DNA of 64,000 nt from Cristatella mucedo. Taxonomy: Eukaryota > Bryozoa > Phylactolaemata > Cristatellidae. Made by a program: the position numbers and the translations under genes. This document shows, piece after piece, positions 37,217-49,941 of the stretch. The first letter of the stretch is position 1. Each line of letters opens with the position of its first letter. The stretch spans positions 1,752,001-1,816,000 of the forward strand of contig WPIO01000004.1 in the NCBI GenBank assembly GCA_009760855.2. The letters are read 5' to 3'. The notes under the pieces were generated by a model. It had not been told where the DNA came from. It was given only the letters and a program-made list of their open reading frames with translations, and searched no databases.

Positions 37217-38193
37217 GCTTTACCAATCGAATTTTAGCGGAATAATAGAAGCAGCTTAATAAAAATGCAGCGAGCAAATAAATAGCCGATCTCTTGGCGA
37301 AGCGAACTGGTTCGTGAAATACCGCAACATTTCAAATTGGGCCACGGCGTGTTCTCATTCTAAATCCGTTCTAATTAAATCTGCCATCGAACCATGTGCT
37401 TTGACTTCTGGCCATCACTCCCTCGACGGCAGCAGAAGGTTGGCTTTAAATGGCGTTCGTCGCGAAACACGTCGTTTCACACACGGACCGCTGTGCTCCG
37501 GTTCACGTTGAGGTACCAGACATTAATTAGCGAGCGAACAGAATTACAGCGCCACAGGTCGAGACCGCACGCCGTGCCGTCAATGGTTCATAGCCAACGA
37601 GCACCTGCTGCTACTGGCAGCTTACAATCGATTTTCTAGTTTTCCTTCAGCGAACAATCGCTCGTATCTTGTGTGGCCTCTTGAAGGAGGACCTCCGTGC
37701 TACCGTTCACAACGTCCTTAATTAACTCGCGTCTTCTCGAGAGACTCAGCAGCCAGGTTCCTGTCGTCGAAGGCGTCGCATGCAGCCACGCCTTCAGCTG
37801 TCCAACAGGCTGAGGCCAGCTGAACGCAGCGACGCGAGTAGCTGCGTGCGAAAGCGGCCGCTGTTCAAACGGACGACCAGACGGTCGCAGAGAGCACGAT
37901 CGGATGCAGCGAAAGTGGAACTGCTGCTTCCGGTGCATTACTGATGCGACCTTGTGAGATTGTTCGCTTGTTTTTCAGCCTCTCTAATACGGAGGGCACT
38001 TTCGCGGACAAGCGACGACGTCGGCAAAGAGGAGGCCCAAGAGAATCGCAATCAAGTCCGATCGGACAGGTCAGTGGGCATCAGCCCGCCGAACGTTTCT
38101 ACTCCTTTCTGCTCTCCTTGTTCGCCACGCACGGGACACGCGCGCATGGACGACGTTTTTTCGCCTCGCGTCGCTCCTATCGTCGGTCTGGCT
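37217..38193. other. nothing recognised
   Basis: Open frames at 37314-37639 (plus), 37636-37938 (minus) and 37944-38450 (plus) carry no domain; the last runs into an L2-A copy. If gene B starts at 31.7 kb this is intron. Confidence 0.4.
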
Positions 38194-38262
38194 CGTACAG
38201 GGGTCAGGGGTCAGTCTCATACAGGGGTCAGGGGTTAGGTACAGGGGTCAGGCTCGTACAAG
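38194..38262. repeat. short minisatellite of TACAGGGGTCAGGG units
   Basis: Four imperfect units of 14-20 nt lie immediately upstream of a plus-strand L2-A fragment. Confidence 0.85.
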
Positions 38263-38264
38263 CG

Positions 38265-38884
38265 ATACAAGTTATGGGCAAACCAAGTGTGATTCAGATA
38301 TTGGAAAGGCTGACGCTCAAAATCGGCTCTGCTAGCACATCTCTTGCTGAATCTGCACGAAATCTAGGTGTCATGTTCTCAAGTGACCTTTCATTGGATG
38401 ACCACATCAGCTCTACAGTCAAGCCTTTACACTTTCAGCTACATAACTAAAATTCGGGTTTGCTTAGACAGGAATACCACATCCAAATTGGTGCATGCAT
38501 TTGTGACATCCCGTTTCGACTTCTTCGACGCACTGCTTGTACGTTTCCAGAGCCTGAAACTCACTCCCGACTTGCGTCACGACATCTCCTGACTTTTCCA
38601 CATTTAAAACGAAACTAAAAGTGCATCCATTTATTGCTTTTTTTAGTGGGTCCCTGTGATTCGTCCTTTATGTGTGTGCTTATGTGTGCCAACCCTGTGC
38701 AAGCTGCCACTAACCATACTTGCATGCTGACCCTGTGCATGTCATCCTTAACCATGCTATTCTCGTTCATTGAGCGTGCTACCACTAACCATTCGATCGT
38801 GTTTTATTTGCAGCAAATGTAAAGCGCCTAAAAAGAGATTGAGTTCTTTGAGGGTGCTATATCAGATGTATTATTATTTTTATC
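38265..38884 (+). mobile_element. L2-A fragment (plus strand)
   Basis: It begins with ATGGGCAAACCAAGTGTGAT, the L2-A segment after YADD, and then skips part of the thumb. It ends with the usual tail (GTAAAGCGCCTAAAAAGAG, TGAGGGTGCTATATCAGATG, ATT). An internal deletion near 38540 removes roughly 350 nt. Confidence 0.85.
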
Positions 38885-40258
<1,374 letters not shown>

Positions 40259-40646
40259 AACCTAAAATCCTTTGGAGACCATGCATTTAGTTCGTATGCT
40301 CGCAAAGCCTGGAACTCCCTCCCGACCTGCGTCAGAACATCCCCTGACTTGACCACATTTAAAAAGAACTTAAAGACACCTATTAAGAACAGCAATTAGT
40401 GGGTCCCTGTGATTCGTCCTTGATGTGCTTATGCGTGCTGACACTATGCATGCTGCCACTAACCACATTTGCATGCTGACCCTGTGCATGCACCCCTAAT
40501 CACGTTATTCATGTTGTTTATCAAGCATGATATTACTCACCATTCAATCGCGCTTCCCTGTGCAGCAAATGTAAAGCGCCTAGAAAGAGATTGAGTTGTC
40601 TGAGGGCTCTTTATCAAGTGCATTATTATTATTATAATTATTATAA
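40259..40646 (+). mobile_element. L2-A short 3' copy nested in another L2-A (plus strand)
   Basis: The sequence from CCTAAAATCCTTTGGAGACC to the ATT tail is a standard 5'-truncated L2-A insertion of about 390 nt. The minus-strand element on both sides reads through it: the interrupted RT stretch LLVL...LLAAFDTLD is restored if it is removed. It is therefore a younger insertion and not an inversion of the older element. Confidence 0.85.
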
Positions 40647-42460
40647 AGCAGGACAAGCAGAGAGACTACCTTAGTCAGCATTCTTTATCAGGTCTGTATA
40701 CACCTGAAGTAATGCTGACTCTGAGTAGTGATTAGCTCTAAAACCAGACTACAGCTTGCGTGCTAGATTGACGTTTCAAAATAAGAGTTGAGTTGGTCAG
40801 CTACAACTTTTTCCACTGTCTTTGATAGGACAGTAGAAGGGAGAACCGGATGGAAGATGCTCAAGTCTAGTGGTGCTTTATTATTTGTGTTCTAACTACA
40901 GCTTTTTTGAAAGGTGCAGAGATACAGAGGCATGCTAGGATTGTGTTGCGTTGTATACCCGAAGGCAAACTGCACAGATGGCGCCTCCCAGTATAGGTGC
41001 CCTTTTTGGCCCCTCCCCCAAATCAATGCCCCTGATCCAGTGCCCGGGGACATTTTTGCCCCTGCCCCCTTTGGTACGCCACCGCTGGGACATGACCTAA
41101 GGCTAATGACATCTGTATTATGTTAGTTATGCATAGCAGCAGCAGCAGATGTATTCATCATAGAAGCAGGGTAGTGGGAATTGGATCTAGAGGGCAAGTA
41201 GTCATATTTGACATGGGAGATAAATTTCATGATGAGGTCGCTCGTGGCCGTATTTGAATGTAGACACTGAGGCGCTGCGCGGAATTGAGGGGGTTAGTCT
41301 AGTGGGGTTTCTATTGAGAAACGAGAGTCCAGCGTGCTGCTGCTAGCCCAGTGCTGGTCTTGTTGATCTTATCTTTCTTGCTAACAAGGAGAAGCTAGAG
41401 AAGCGATCGGCATCACTCGGTAAATAGCTAAGCTGGGAGCGGCTAAGGAGATGTTCGCTCGTAGAAGCTAGCATACTTTGGATCGCGTAGATGTGGTTAA
41501 AAAATATTTTTAGTAAGAGCTAGACTTTCCCTTTGCTAGGATTGACGGTATTATCTGCACTAGTCTTCTTAAGCCAGACGACAGACAGTCAGTCCTGATC
41601 TCGTAAATTTCCTCGAGCTTGCACTTAGTAGACCTGACGAGTTTAATGAATGCGGTCAATATGGGCAGCCCTGGCGTAGGTGCACATTGTTCTTAGTCAG
41701 TTGTGCAAACTCGTTAAGCATGTCAGCCACTGTCGTGTTGTAGCATTCTGCTAATAACGGCAGGTTGGAAGGGGGATGTAGCAGCAGGGGCAAAGAAGAT
41801 ATTTTCGGACGGACAGCATTGAGATCAAGGGTCTTGGGGTAACGTGATTCGCAGATGACTTTAGATTTGGAGGAGGCCACACACTCTAGACTGAATGAGA
41901 TCCGATTGAGGTGACGTGAGCAGAATTTTTAAAAATATGAGATGACAGCTTGCACATGTAGGAGAATACTTGATCCAGTGTGTGACACCTGCGATGAGTA
42001 GGGTCACGCACATGAGCCACAAGAGAACACAATTTAGTCAATTCACGAAATTCAGCACTTGAAGTGTCAGATAAGTTGTCAAAATGAACTTAAAATCACC
42101 AGAACCAGGAAGAATCGATTTCTCGCACGCAGAATCAAAATGAGACTAGAGAAATCTGAGATAAAGGAAGACTTGGTATGAGGACTTGGTACCGGGGAGC
42201 GATTTATTGGCGACTTTTTGTTGAAGGGACTCAAAACAAGAGATTCGAAAAAAAGAGCTTTGAAGGGTCTGCGAACGGTTTAATTTTGAAAGAGGAGCGT
42301 GCGACAATGACGACTCTTCCATCGGTTTTTATATGTCTAGGGCTATAAAAGAGAAACGCCTGTCGGAGCGGCATAGGTTACAGTCAAGCAGTTAGTCGAT
42401 TTCAGTCAGATCTAGGTCGAAGCTAACAGGTCAAGATTGACGTTAATAATCACGTCATGT
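40647..42460 (-). mobile_element. L2-A near-full-length element, 5' half with endonuclease (minus strand)
   Basis: On the minus strand, read upstream from 40647, come the RT start (around 40680-40860), a linker with LLAECYNTTVADMLNEFAQL (open frame 41656-41880), and the C-terminal part of an apurinic-type endonuclease. The endonuclease shows VRDPTHRRCHTLDQVFSY near 41960-42000 and an upstream segment ending SLQQKV near 42220. Stops and frameshifts are common, so it is dead. With the 3' half it is the only copy here that retains endonuclease sequence. Confidence 0.75.
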
Positions 42461-42835
42461 ACTATTAGGGATATATTGCACATTGAGCGAGCACTCCAAC
42501 GACAAGCGTCACAGTGGCGTCACATCCGGGTCCGCCGGGGGTGTTGTAAGCCTAACGACCACTAAGTTGGAGTTACTCGCAGCCGGGCTTGAGGGGATCT
42601 CGCCGACAGACTCAAGACAGCTCTAGGAATACCAAGCGAGCATTATCTGGCAGTGGCCACTGGTTTTTCTTTTGTTAACTTTGCCTAATTCATGGACTCG
42701 AGCAACAGCAACCGAAACTATGAATGCGTTGGAACGACGATAGCGAAATGATAATTGGCACTCTCTGCCATACCTAGTTGGCAGGTTACTAACAATAGGG
42801 GAAGCTTTTAGGATATGTAATACTGATGTGCCTTT

Positions 42836-42877
<42 letters not shown>

Positions 42878-43395
42878 TTCTTCCACTTTCACTCTATTCG
42901 CTCGTTTTTCGCTTGGTTTTAGCATGGTAATAGCGTGCTGCATATATATTTAACGCCAACTTCTGCTTCGTCATTTGGGATCTCCGGATCCTGTCTTAAT
43001 ATTGGGTTTTAACTTGGCGGCACCCTGCCGCGAAGCAGAGGCAGAAGATAGTAAGTTCATCGCTATAGTTGCACACAGATGGTGATCTGAAAGATGTTCT
43101 TTCTTCTAAAATGTTTAATAATGCACTTGTGGATGTATTTTAGACAGAACAGAGTACAGAATTGTTACAGGACAGTTGAACTGGACGAAGCATTTGTGCG
43201 ATCCCGGGGCTTTCCATAAATTTCTGCTGTCTTTTTCCGTTACCTCTACGATCAGCGCTCTCAACTCGTAGCTGCTGACGATATGCTGTCCATTGACAGC
43301 TTGGCTTATGCACGACTCACGATCCGGACCAGTGGTGGAACCTTTTACGCAAACGATCGATATCACTAAAATGCCGCTAAAGCACAGCAGTCGTA
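42461..43395. other. nothing recognised apart from a CT repeat
   Basis: A (CT)n tract of about 40 nt lies at 42832-42873. The minus-strand frame of 106 codons over it has no motif. Confidence 0.4.
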
Positions 43396-43492
43396 TGAGC
43401 TGATAATAATAATAATAATAATATCACACTCAGTAAAGCGCTCTCAGAGAAATGAATCTCTATCCAGGCGCTTTACATTTGCTGGGTCTGGT
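43396..43492 (-). mobile_element. L2-A tail fragment (minus strand)
   Basis: AATAAT repeats, AGTAAAGCGCTCTCAGAGAA and CAGGCGCTTTACATTTGCTG are the L2-A 3' end only. Confidence 0.8.
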
Positions 43493-43874
43493 AACCTAAA
43501 GAGCCTGGTCACTTCATCACCTGGTGGTGTAAATTTCGTCTACCAGATTCGCTGTATACTGCAGCTAATCTTCGTACGGACCCCAAACTTGTTGCTAGGA
43601 AGCATAGGCTTAGCACCCTGGCCGCCTTGGATCTGTGGATCGGTTCCGCAGTGATGGTACGGGAGATCGCCAGGAGATCGGGAGCACGCCTCTTCAGCGT
43701 TCCATACGATTAACTGCTCCAGCTAAGGCCTCTGAGCTTTGCTTAATCAACCTATCGACGATACCGACATCTGTGCTTCATTTAATTTGATTTTTACCGC
43801 GCCTAAACACTATTCGGCTAAGGATTTTATACTTAACATTTAAACTTACATTCCCCAAAGCCCGCCCACCGCGT

Positions 43875-43937
43875 TCGCTGTCGCCTTGGTTTGGCCCAGC
43901 GGTTAAGGCGCTCGCCCTGACCAAGGTCAGGAAGCGG
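43875..43937 (+). mobile_element. SINE-2 head cut by an L2-B insertion
   Basis: TTTGGCCCAGCGGTTAAGGC and GCTCGCCCTGACCAAGGTCA are a well preserved SINE-2 A-box region. The copy stops at TTATGTCATGTCATGTATCT, where an L2-B tail begins on the other strand. Confidence 0.75.
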
Positions 43938-45285
43938 CTTATGTCATGTCATGTATCTCCGTCTGTAACTCCACAAAGTCATAAAGACCATGTGGATGTT
44001 ACGCAGCAGAGTTTTGTATAGCACACTCACAGCCTAAGCGGCTTTCGATACGCATTCGGTAGCCAACAGACTTCGTCTCACGCAACAAAGAGAAAGTGGG
44101 AAGCATAGCAGAGTCAGGAGAGCAGTTGAGGTAGTGAGTAGCATGGAAGTAGTAGCTCAGGACCGCTGAAAAGGATGAGCCATAGTCGGCAGCAGGAGAG
44201 TAGTTTTAGTTGCGTAAGAATCTTGGAAGTGAGTTGCACAGTCTTGGACCTGCAGAGCTAAAGCTTCCGTCGCAAACGGTCTTTAAGCAGAGGAATGGAA
44301 TGGTAATTTATAGTCCACACAGGACCTGAAGGCGCGAACAGGCTGACACTGGTGCAGTAGGTCAGCTAGGTACAAAGGAGCCAAGCGGTGGCGGTCCTTG
44401 TGGGTCAGCGTAAGACTTTGGCTCTGAATCCGTTTGTCAACCGGCATCCATCTTAGCTCTTTTAGATAAGGAGACACGTGCTCAAACTTCTGGGACTTAA
44501 AGATTAGCCTTGCAGCCATATTCATAGTCAGCTGCAGTGGCTTAATTGCTTTCTTTGGTAGCCCAGCCAAAAGGGAGTTACAATAATCAAGCCGAGACAG
44601 AACTAAGGAGCTAGTTAAATATTTTACAAGCCACTGTGCAAGACAGCTCCTAATCTTGGATAGGGATCGGGTGTGATGGCTAGCAGTAGAAGCAGTCTTC
44701 TGAATGAAGCTTTGAAAATTGAGGCAGCTGTCGAAAACCACACCTGAAATTCGAAAGCGTGGTGATGGTCGCACAACATCATCACCTATTAGAAGAGCAA
44801 AGCCTTTTAATCCAGCCACACGCTTAGGGTGTCCTATGAGCAGTAGTTCGGTTTTATCGTCATTTAATGTCAGGAAATTTTCCGACATTCAGGATCGAAT
44901 ATCGGCAAGGCAAGCATTCAGTTTCTCAGTTGCTGCAGCATAGTCCGACGGTTTGAATGACAAATACAACTGAGTATCGTCAGCATAAAAGTGATATCCT
45001 ATTCCATGGGCCTTAATCACTTTTCCCAGAGGTTGTGTATAAATGGAGAACAGCAAGGGACCGAGGACGGACCCTTGAGGGACTCCACAGGTGACCCTCT
45101 TCGCGTGTGAGACCTGACCCCCACACGACACGGATTGAACGCGATCAGACAAGTACGATTTAAACCACGCCAGTGCTTCGTCTGTCAGACCGATCTTTTT
45201 TCTCAATCGTTCAAGCAGAACATCGTGATCAATGGTATCGAAGGCAGCAGGCAGATCTAGCAGAGCTAGGGGGTGTGCATATGAA
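43938..45285 (-). mobile_element. L2-B retrotransposon with largely intact RT (minus strand)
   Basis: Minus-strand frames of 139 codons (44889-45308) and 201 codons (44283-44888) are separated by a single stop. The first has [31 protein letters not shown] and [13 protein letters not shown] with the catalytic Y-A-D-D. The second has ENFLTLNDDKTELLLIG and LVLSRLDYCNSLLAGLP. These are the hallmarks of an L2-clade reverse transcriptase distinct from L2-A. The tail is at the left end (ATGTCATGTCATGTATCTCC). It is 5' truncated near 45285. Confidence 0.9.
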
Positions 45286-45840
45286 TGAATTATGCCTATC
45301 ACCGGCACCCATCGTTGGTTTTTCCATCAGTTAGCTGAGTATTCGCTACTCGGCTGTCGTCTTGCAGCAGCAGCAAGAACTGGCAGCTGGTGGCTGGCTT
45401 TCTGTCAGCGGCTGACAGTTTTCACACAGGCAGCGTATCTGCGCGAGCTAATCTACCTCCTTCATATAAGAGAGAACATGTGGTCACGCTTTGCTCTGTG
45501 GCATCATACGTTAACTATTGTGGGACCCTGCGTGTTGTCGTCCTCCATCGCTCCTCGAGACGAGGCGTGCAGATGAATGATTGATCCGCTGAGGTGCATT
45601 CAGAGAGCGATACTTAAGAAAGCGTCCTTTTTAGCCTGACCGTCCCGTCGTCGGATGAGGAAGTTGCCACGACCAGCGTTCCTGACTCTCGATGCGCTCC
45701 CGCACAGCCGACGAATTGCCAGGTATGGCATGCATTGCCAGGTAATGTATGTCACCTTACTGCTTAACTCTTTGACGACTGATTCATTTTTTGAATCTTT
45801 CAACTTGAAGGCTAAAAACACAGCTTGCCATCGCGGTCGA
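45286..45840. other. nothing recognised
   Basis: Short overlapping open frames on both strands lie between two L2-B elements, without motifs. Confidence 0.4.
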
Positions 45841-48060
45841 TGTAATTTATCACCGTCTGTAACTCCTCAAAGCCATTAAGACAATGTTCGTGTTAAGCAG
45901 GAGAGTTTTGCATAGCGCACTCACAGCCTTGGCCGCTTTCGGTACGCATTCGGTAGCAAACAGACTTCATCTCACGCAATAAAGAGAAAGTGGGAAGCAT
46001 AGCAGAGTCAGGAGAACAGTTGAGGTAGTGAGTAGCATGGAAGTAGCAGCTCAGGACCGCTGAAACAGATGAGCCGTAGTCGGCAGCCGGAGAATAGTTG
46101 TCGTTTGGTAAGAATTGTGGAAGCGAGTTCCACAGTCTAGGACCTGCAGAGCTAAAGCTTCTGTCGCCCAATGGTTTTTAAGCGGAGGGATGAACAGCTA
46201 GTTTATTTTCCATACAGGACCTGGGGGCACGAGGAGGCTGAAACTGTCGCAGCAGTTCAGCTCGGTAAGGAGGAGCCAAGCCATCGCGGGTCTTGTGGGT
46301 CAGCATAGGTACTTTGCCCTGTATCCGTCGATCAACCGGCAGCCATCTTAGCTCTTTTAGCAAAGTAGACACGTGCTCCAACCTCTGGGACTTGAAAACT
46401 AGCCTTGCAGCCATATTCATAGCCATTTGCAGTGGTCTAGTTGCTTTTTCTTTGTTAGCCCAGCCAAAAAGGAATTACAATAATCAAGCCGAGACAGAAC
46501 TAAGGAGCTAGTTAAATCTTTTGCTAGCCACTGTGGAAGATAGCTCCTAATCTTATATAGGGATAGGACGTGATGGCTAGCTGTAGAAGCAGTCTTCTGA
46601 ATGAAGCTTTTAAAATGTACGAAGCTGTCGAAAACGACACCTAAATTTCGAGCACGTCGTGATGGTCGCACAACAGCATCACCTATCAGAAGAGCAAGGC
46701 CTTATAATCCAGCCACACGCTTAGGCTGTCCTATGAGCAGCAGTTTGGTTTTATCCTCATTTAGTTTCAAGACATTTTCCGACATCCAGGATCGAACGTC
46801 GGCAAGGTAAGCATTCAATTTATCAGTTGCAGCAGCAGATTCCGACGGTTTGAATGACAAATACAGCTGACTATCGTCAGCGTAAAAGTGCTATCCTATT
46901 CCATGGGCCTTAATCACTTTTCCCAGAGGTTGAGCAGAAACGGAGAACAACAGGGGACCAAGGACGGACCCTTGAGTCACTCCACAGATTACTCGTCTCG
47001 CGTGTGAGACCTTAGCCCAAACGAGACGGATGGATCACGATCAGACAAGTACGATTTAAACAATGCCAGTGCCTCGTCTACCTGACCAATCTTTGTTCTC
47101 AATCGTTTAAATAGGACACCCTGATCAATGGTGTCGAAGGCCGCTGACAGATCTAGCAGAGCTAGGGCAGTGACATTCCCGTCATCGGTGCCACATAGAA
47201 TGTCATTGTTAACATGGAGGAGAGCAGTTTCAGTGGAGTTTTGCCTCTTGAACCCCGATTGAAATGCTTCTGACATTTCATTATTTTCAATATGTGCCAC
47301 CAGCTGCTTAGCGACAATTCTCTCAAGAATCTTTGACAGAAAAGGAAGAAGGGGAACTTGGCGATGGTTTTCGAGGACTGGGCCTAACGATTGCCGATTT
47401 GAAGGACTTGGGTGCGACCCCTTTGTCCAAAGAAGCATTAAAAATCTTGGTTATAGCAGGGCCAAGTTGGTCTGTAGGTTGCGACCACAGAGATGACGAT
47501 GTAGGGCCTTCATGAGACGAGCTCTCTTTACTAGACCTTATTAAGGTAGCCTCATCGCATGCAGAAACCTCGGAAAACTGTATAAGGAAGGTCACAGGTT
47601 GCGATTCCACAATTGCTTTAATCGGAGGGGGCTTTATGGAGGCATGAATGTGCACAATGTTTTCAGTAAAGAAGGGTGAAAACTTTTTGGCTGAGCCGTT
47701 AATATCTGGGAGGTCGGACATCTCAGCATTGGCCAGTAAATTCTTTACTGTCTTATCAATCTGGTTTGGGTTAGACTGGCAGGAATTCAGTTTTCGACTG
47801 AAAAAGAAGCCCTGACAATTTTAGGCTTTCGTGTGTAAATTTGAAGGAACTCTTTTAAATACACTAGATCTGCATCAGACCCTGATTTCTTAAAGTGACG
47901 TTCAAGCCTGCGTGTAACACGGCGCATCTTGTGAAGTTTTTTGTAAATTGAAAGGAATCTTCACGACTCTGTACACGGATAGAATGAACGGGAGCATGCT
48001 TATCAAGAAGCTCCTAAGTCCGATTCATTTCTAAGACTAGGGACTGCCTACAACGGTGAC
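45841..48060 (-). mobile_element. L2-B retrotransposon, longest copy (minus strand)
   Basis: From the tail at 45841 (TGTAATTTATCACCGTCTG) the minus strand encodes, in broken frames, the RT C-terminus (45893-46426), thumb (46417-46671) and core. LSAAFDTIDQGVLFKRL is near 47100. The region before the core (47323-47721) has SGFKRQNSTETALLHV nearby and MSDLPDINGSAKKFSPFF. Linker sequence can be followed to about 48050 (LHKMRRVTRRLERHFKKSG). The endonuclease is missing. Confidence 0.85.
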
Positions 48061-48800
48061 TTGATAGAAATTTAACCAGCCCTCCTGTTCTGTCTATGCT
48101 AGAGTGCTGCAATTCCATCTATTATGAGCTAAGCTCGAAAGAAGCCGTCAAGCCTCTGCAGCTCGTAACGAACAAGGCTGCATGGCTAGTCAACAAGGTT
48201 ACTAGGTTACTCTGGTCGCTAGGCAACAAATCAAAGAGGTTCAGCCAGGTGTCTCCGATGCTGAAGGAGCCGCAATGGCTGCCGATCGACCAATGGATGC
48301 ACACGAAAATCCTTACTCTTACTCAACTCACACGGCCCGCCATTGTTTAGCGTCCTTCTTAACCAGCTGAACTGCTGCACCAGTTTCCAGCCTGCTCAAG
48401 CTCTCAGGTCCTCTTTCGATAATAAAATTTCGGTTCTATTCCCGAGCATTAAAAACCATTTGCGGCAGAAGATTTCACTCTGCAAGTATGAGACTGTTGT
48501 AACTTACTTCAACAATTCGTACACAATGACGTCTTTTCTCCTGCAGCCAACTGTGGCACATCCTTTCTAGACGTCCTGAGCTGCTACTTTCATGCTGCTC
48601 ACTTCCTTTGACTGCTCTCCTGACTCAGCCGTGCTTCTCACTTTCTCTTCTTTGTGTTACATTAAGTCTCTTGGCTACAGCACTATTAATGAAAGCCGCT
48701 TAGACTTTGGGTGGCCTATAAAAAATTTTACTACGTAACACCCCACTTAGTCTGTTTGACTTTTTGAAGTTACAGGTGGAGATACATGAATATATATGGA
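48061..48800 (+). mobile_element. L2-B 3' fragment (plus strand)
   Basis: Plus-strand sequence encodes the L2-B thumb (KEAVKPLQLVTNKAAWLV, WLPIDQWMHTKILTLTQ) and runs to the tail AGTTACAGGTGGAGATACAT at about 48795. It abuts the minus-strand L2-B copy head to head. Confidence 0.8.
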
Positions 48801-49773
48801 CCTACATACTTAAATGCAGACCTCGTCTGCACCAACAGCCGCTGGCAGGACTGATTAAACTCTAGTAAAGCTTTTGAATATCACATTTCAAATCGTAAAG
48901 GAGCGATCACTTACCAATATCTCTCCATCGTTAATCAAAGTTAAGCAATAGTGTACATTTGCTTTCATACCGTTTTATTCGTGAGACGATTGCATTATCA
49001 CGAATAATTTCCTACATTTCCTCATCGACTACTGTGCACACAAAATTGCATGTCTTAAATAAATATGGTGTATTATTATTACTATTTGCTATTGCAGCAT
49101 TAATAAAAGTCAAATACTCATTTTGATCTACACATCTCTATGTGAGCACGTCAAGACATATGCACACGTTGTTTTGGCCCCGTCCACAGTACGATCAGTT
49201 CGCATTCAGGGAACCTTCGACACTCTACTCACCGGAAGCCATATTCAATATAGTTTATTTTGGTACACCCGGCTTGCACGATTTGGCACACTTGCTACGT
49301 GTTACACGGCGGCACAGCACTGAGTCTGATTAACAGGTCAGCTTTCCAAAGGCCGAGATCTCTGGTCTTGGCAGGAAGTCTTAAATTCTCTAAGGCTGCT
49401 AGTCTTTGATTAACTTTCCAATTACCTTGACCTTGCTTCCTTCGTAGGCACCTTCCAACATCGTTAAGGGTACTGACCGACCCACGCAGTCTGGTACGAT
49501 TGGTTAGTCAATTGCGAATAGTATCAGCCACAGCAGGTGCAAAATGTCTCCTGTTTCGTCTCAGCACCCGAATCCCATGCTGCTGTGCATTTGAGTGCAC
49601 TTGCAGCTTGCCTGCAAGCAAAAATCAATGTGATTTGTGCCGTTCACGATCCTGCGTATCCAGCTTCTGGATTCTTCTGCGTTTTGCCGCGACTCCATGC
49701 GAACTGAGGGCCATGGGCGGAAAAGCCATGCTGCTGAGAGCACGAGGAGGAGAGCTGCTGGGCGCTTTTGTAG
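48801..49773. other. presumed gene B intron, nothing recognised
   Basis: Upstream of the first GT8 exon no member of the repeat families is visible and no stem-region exon could be identified. Confidence 0.4.
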
Positions 49774-49941
49774 ACGTTACACGTGGCCATCAGGTGCATT
49801 ATCGGTAGCAACGACACACAATCGGCAGCCCAGCTCATCAAGAGCATCCTCATGTATCGACGGAACCCGCTGCACTTTCATCTGCACGTCGATTCAACGT
49901 CAGCAGCTACGCTCAGGGAGCTGTTTCGTACGTGGAAACTC
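49774..49941 (+). CDS. LARGE-like: gene B exon: start of the GT8 domain of a LARGE-like glycosyltransferase
   Basis: This exon of 56 codons encodes the beginning of the LARGE GT8 domain. LHVAIRCIIGSND corresponds to [33 protein letters not shown] corresponds to [20 protein letters not shown], the most conserved block of the family's N-terminal half. LRELFRTWKL corresponds to LATLFQTWMV. The acceptor GCGCTTTTGTAG lies just before an in-frame ACG. I end the exon at CTC|GTAGGA to keep phase 0 with the next exon; a better donor (GAG|GTAACG) 7 nt further on would change the phase. Confidence 0.8.
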
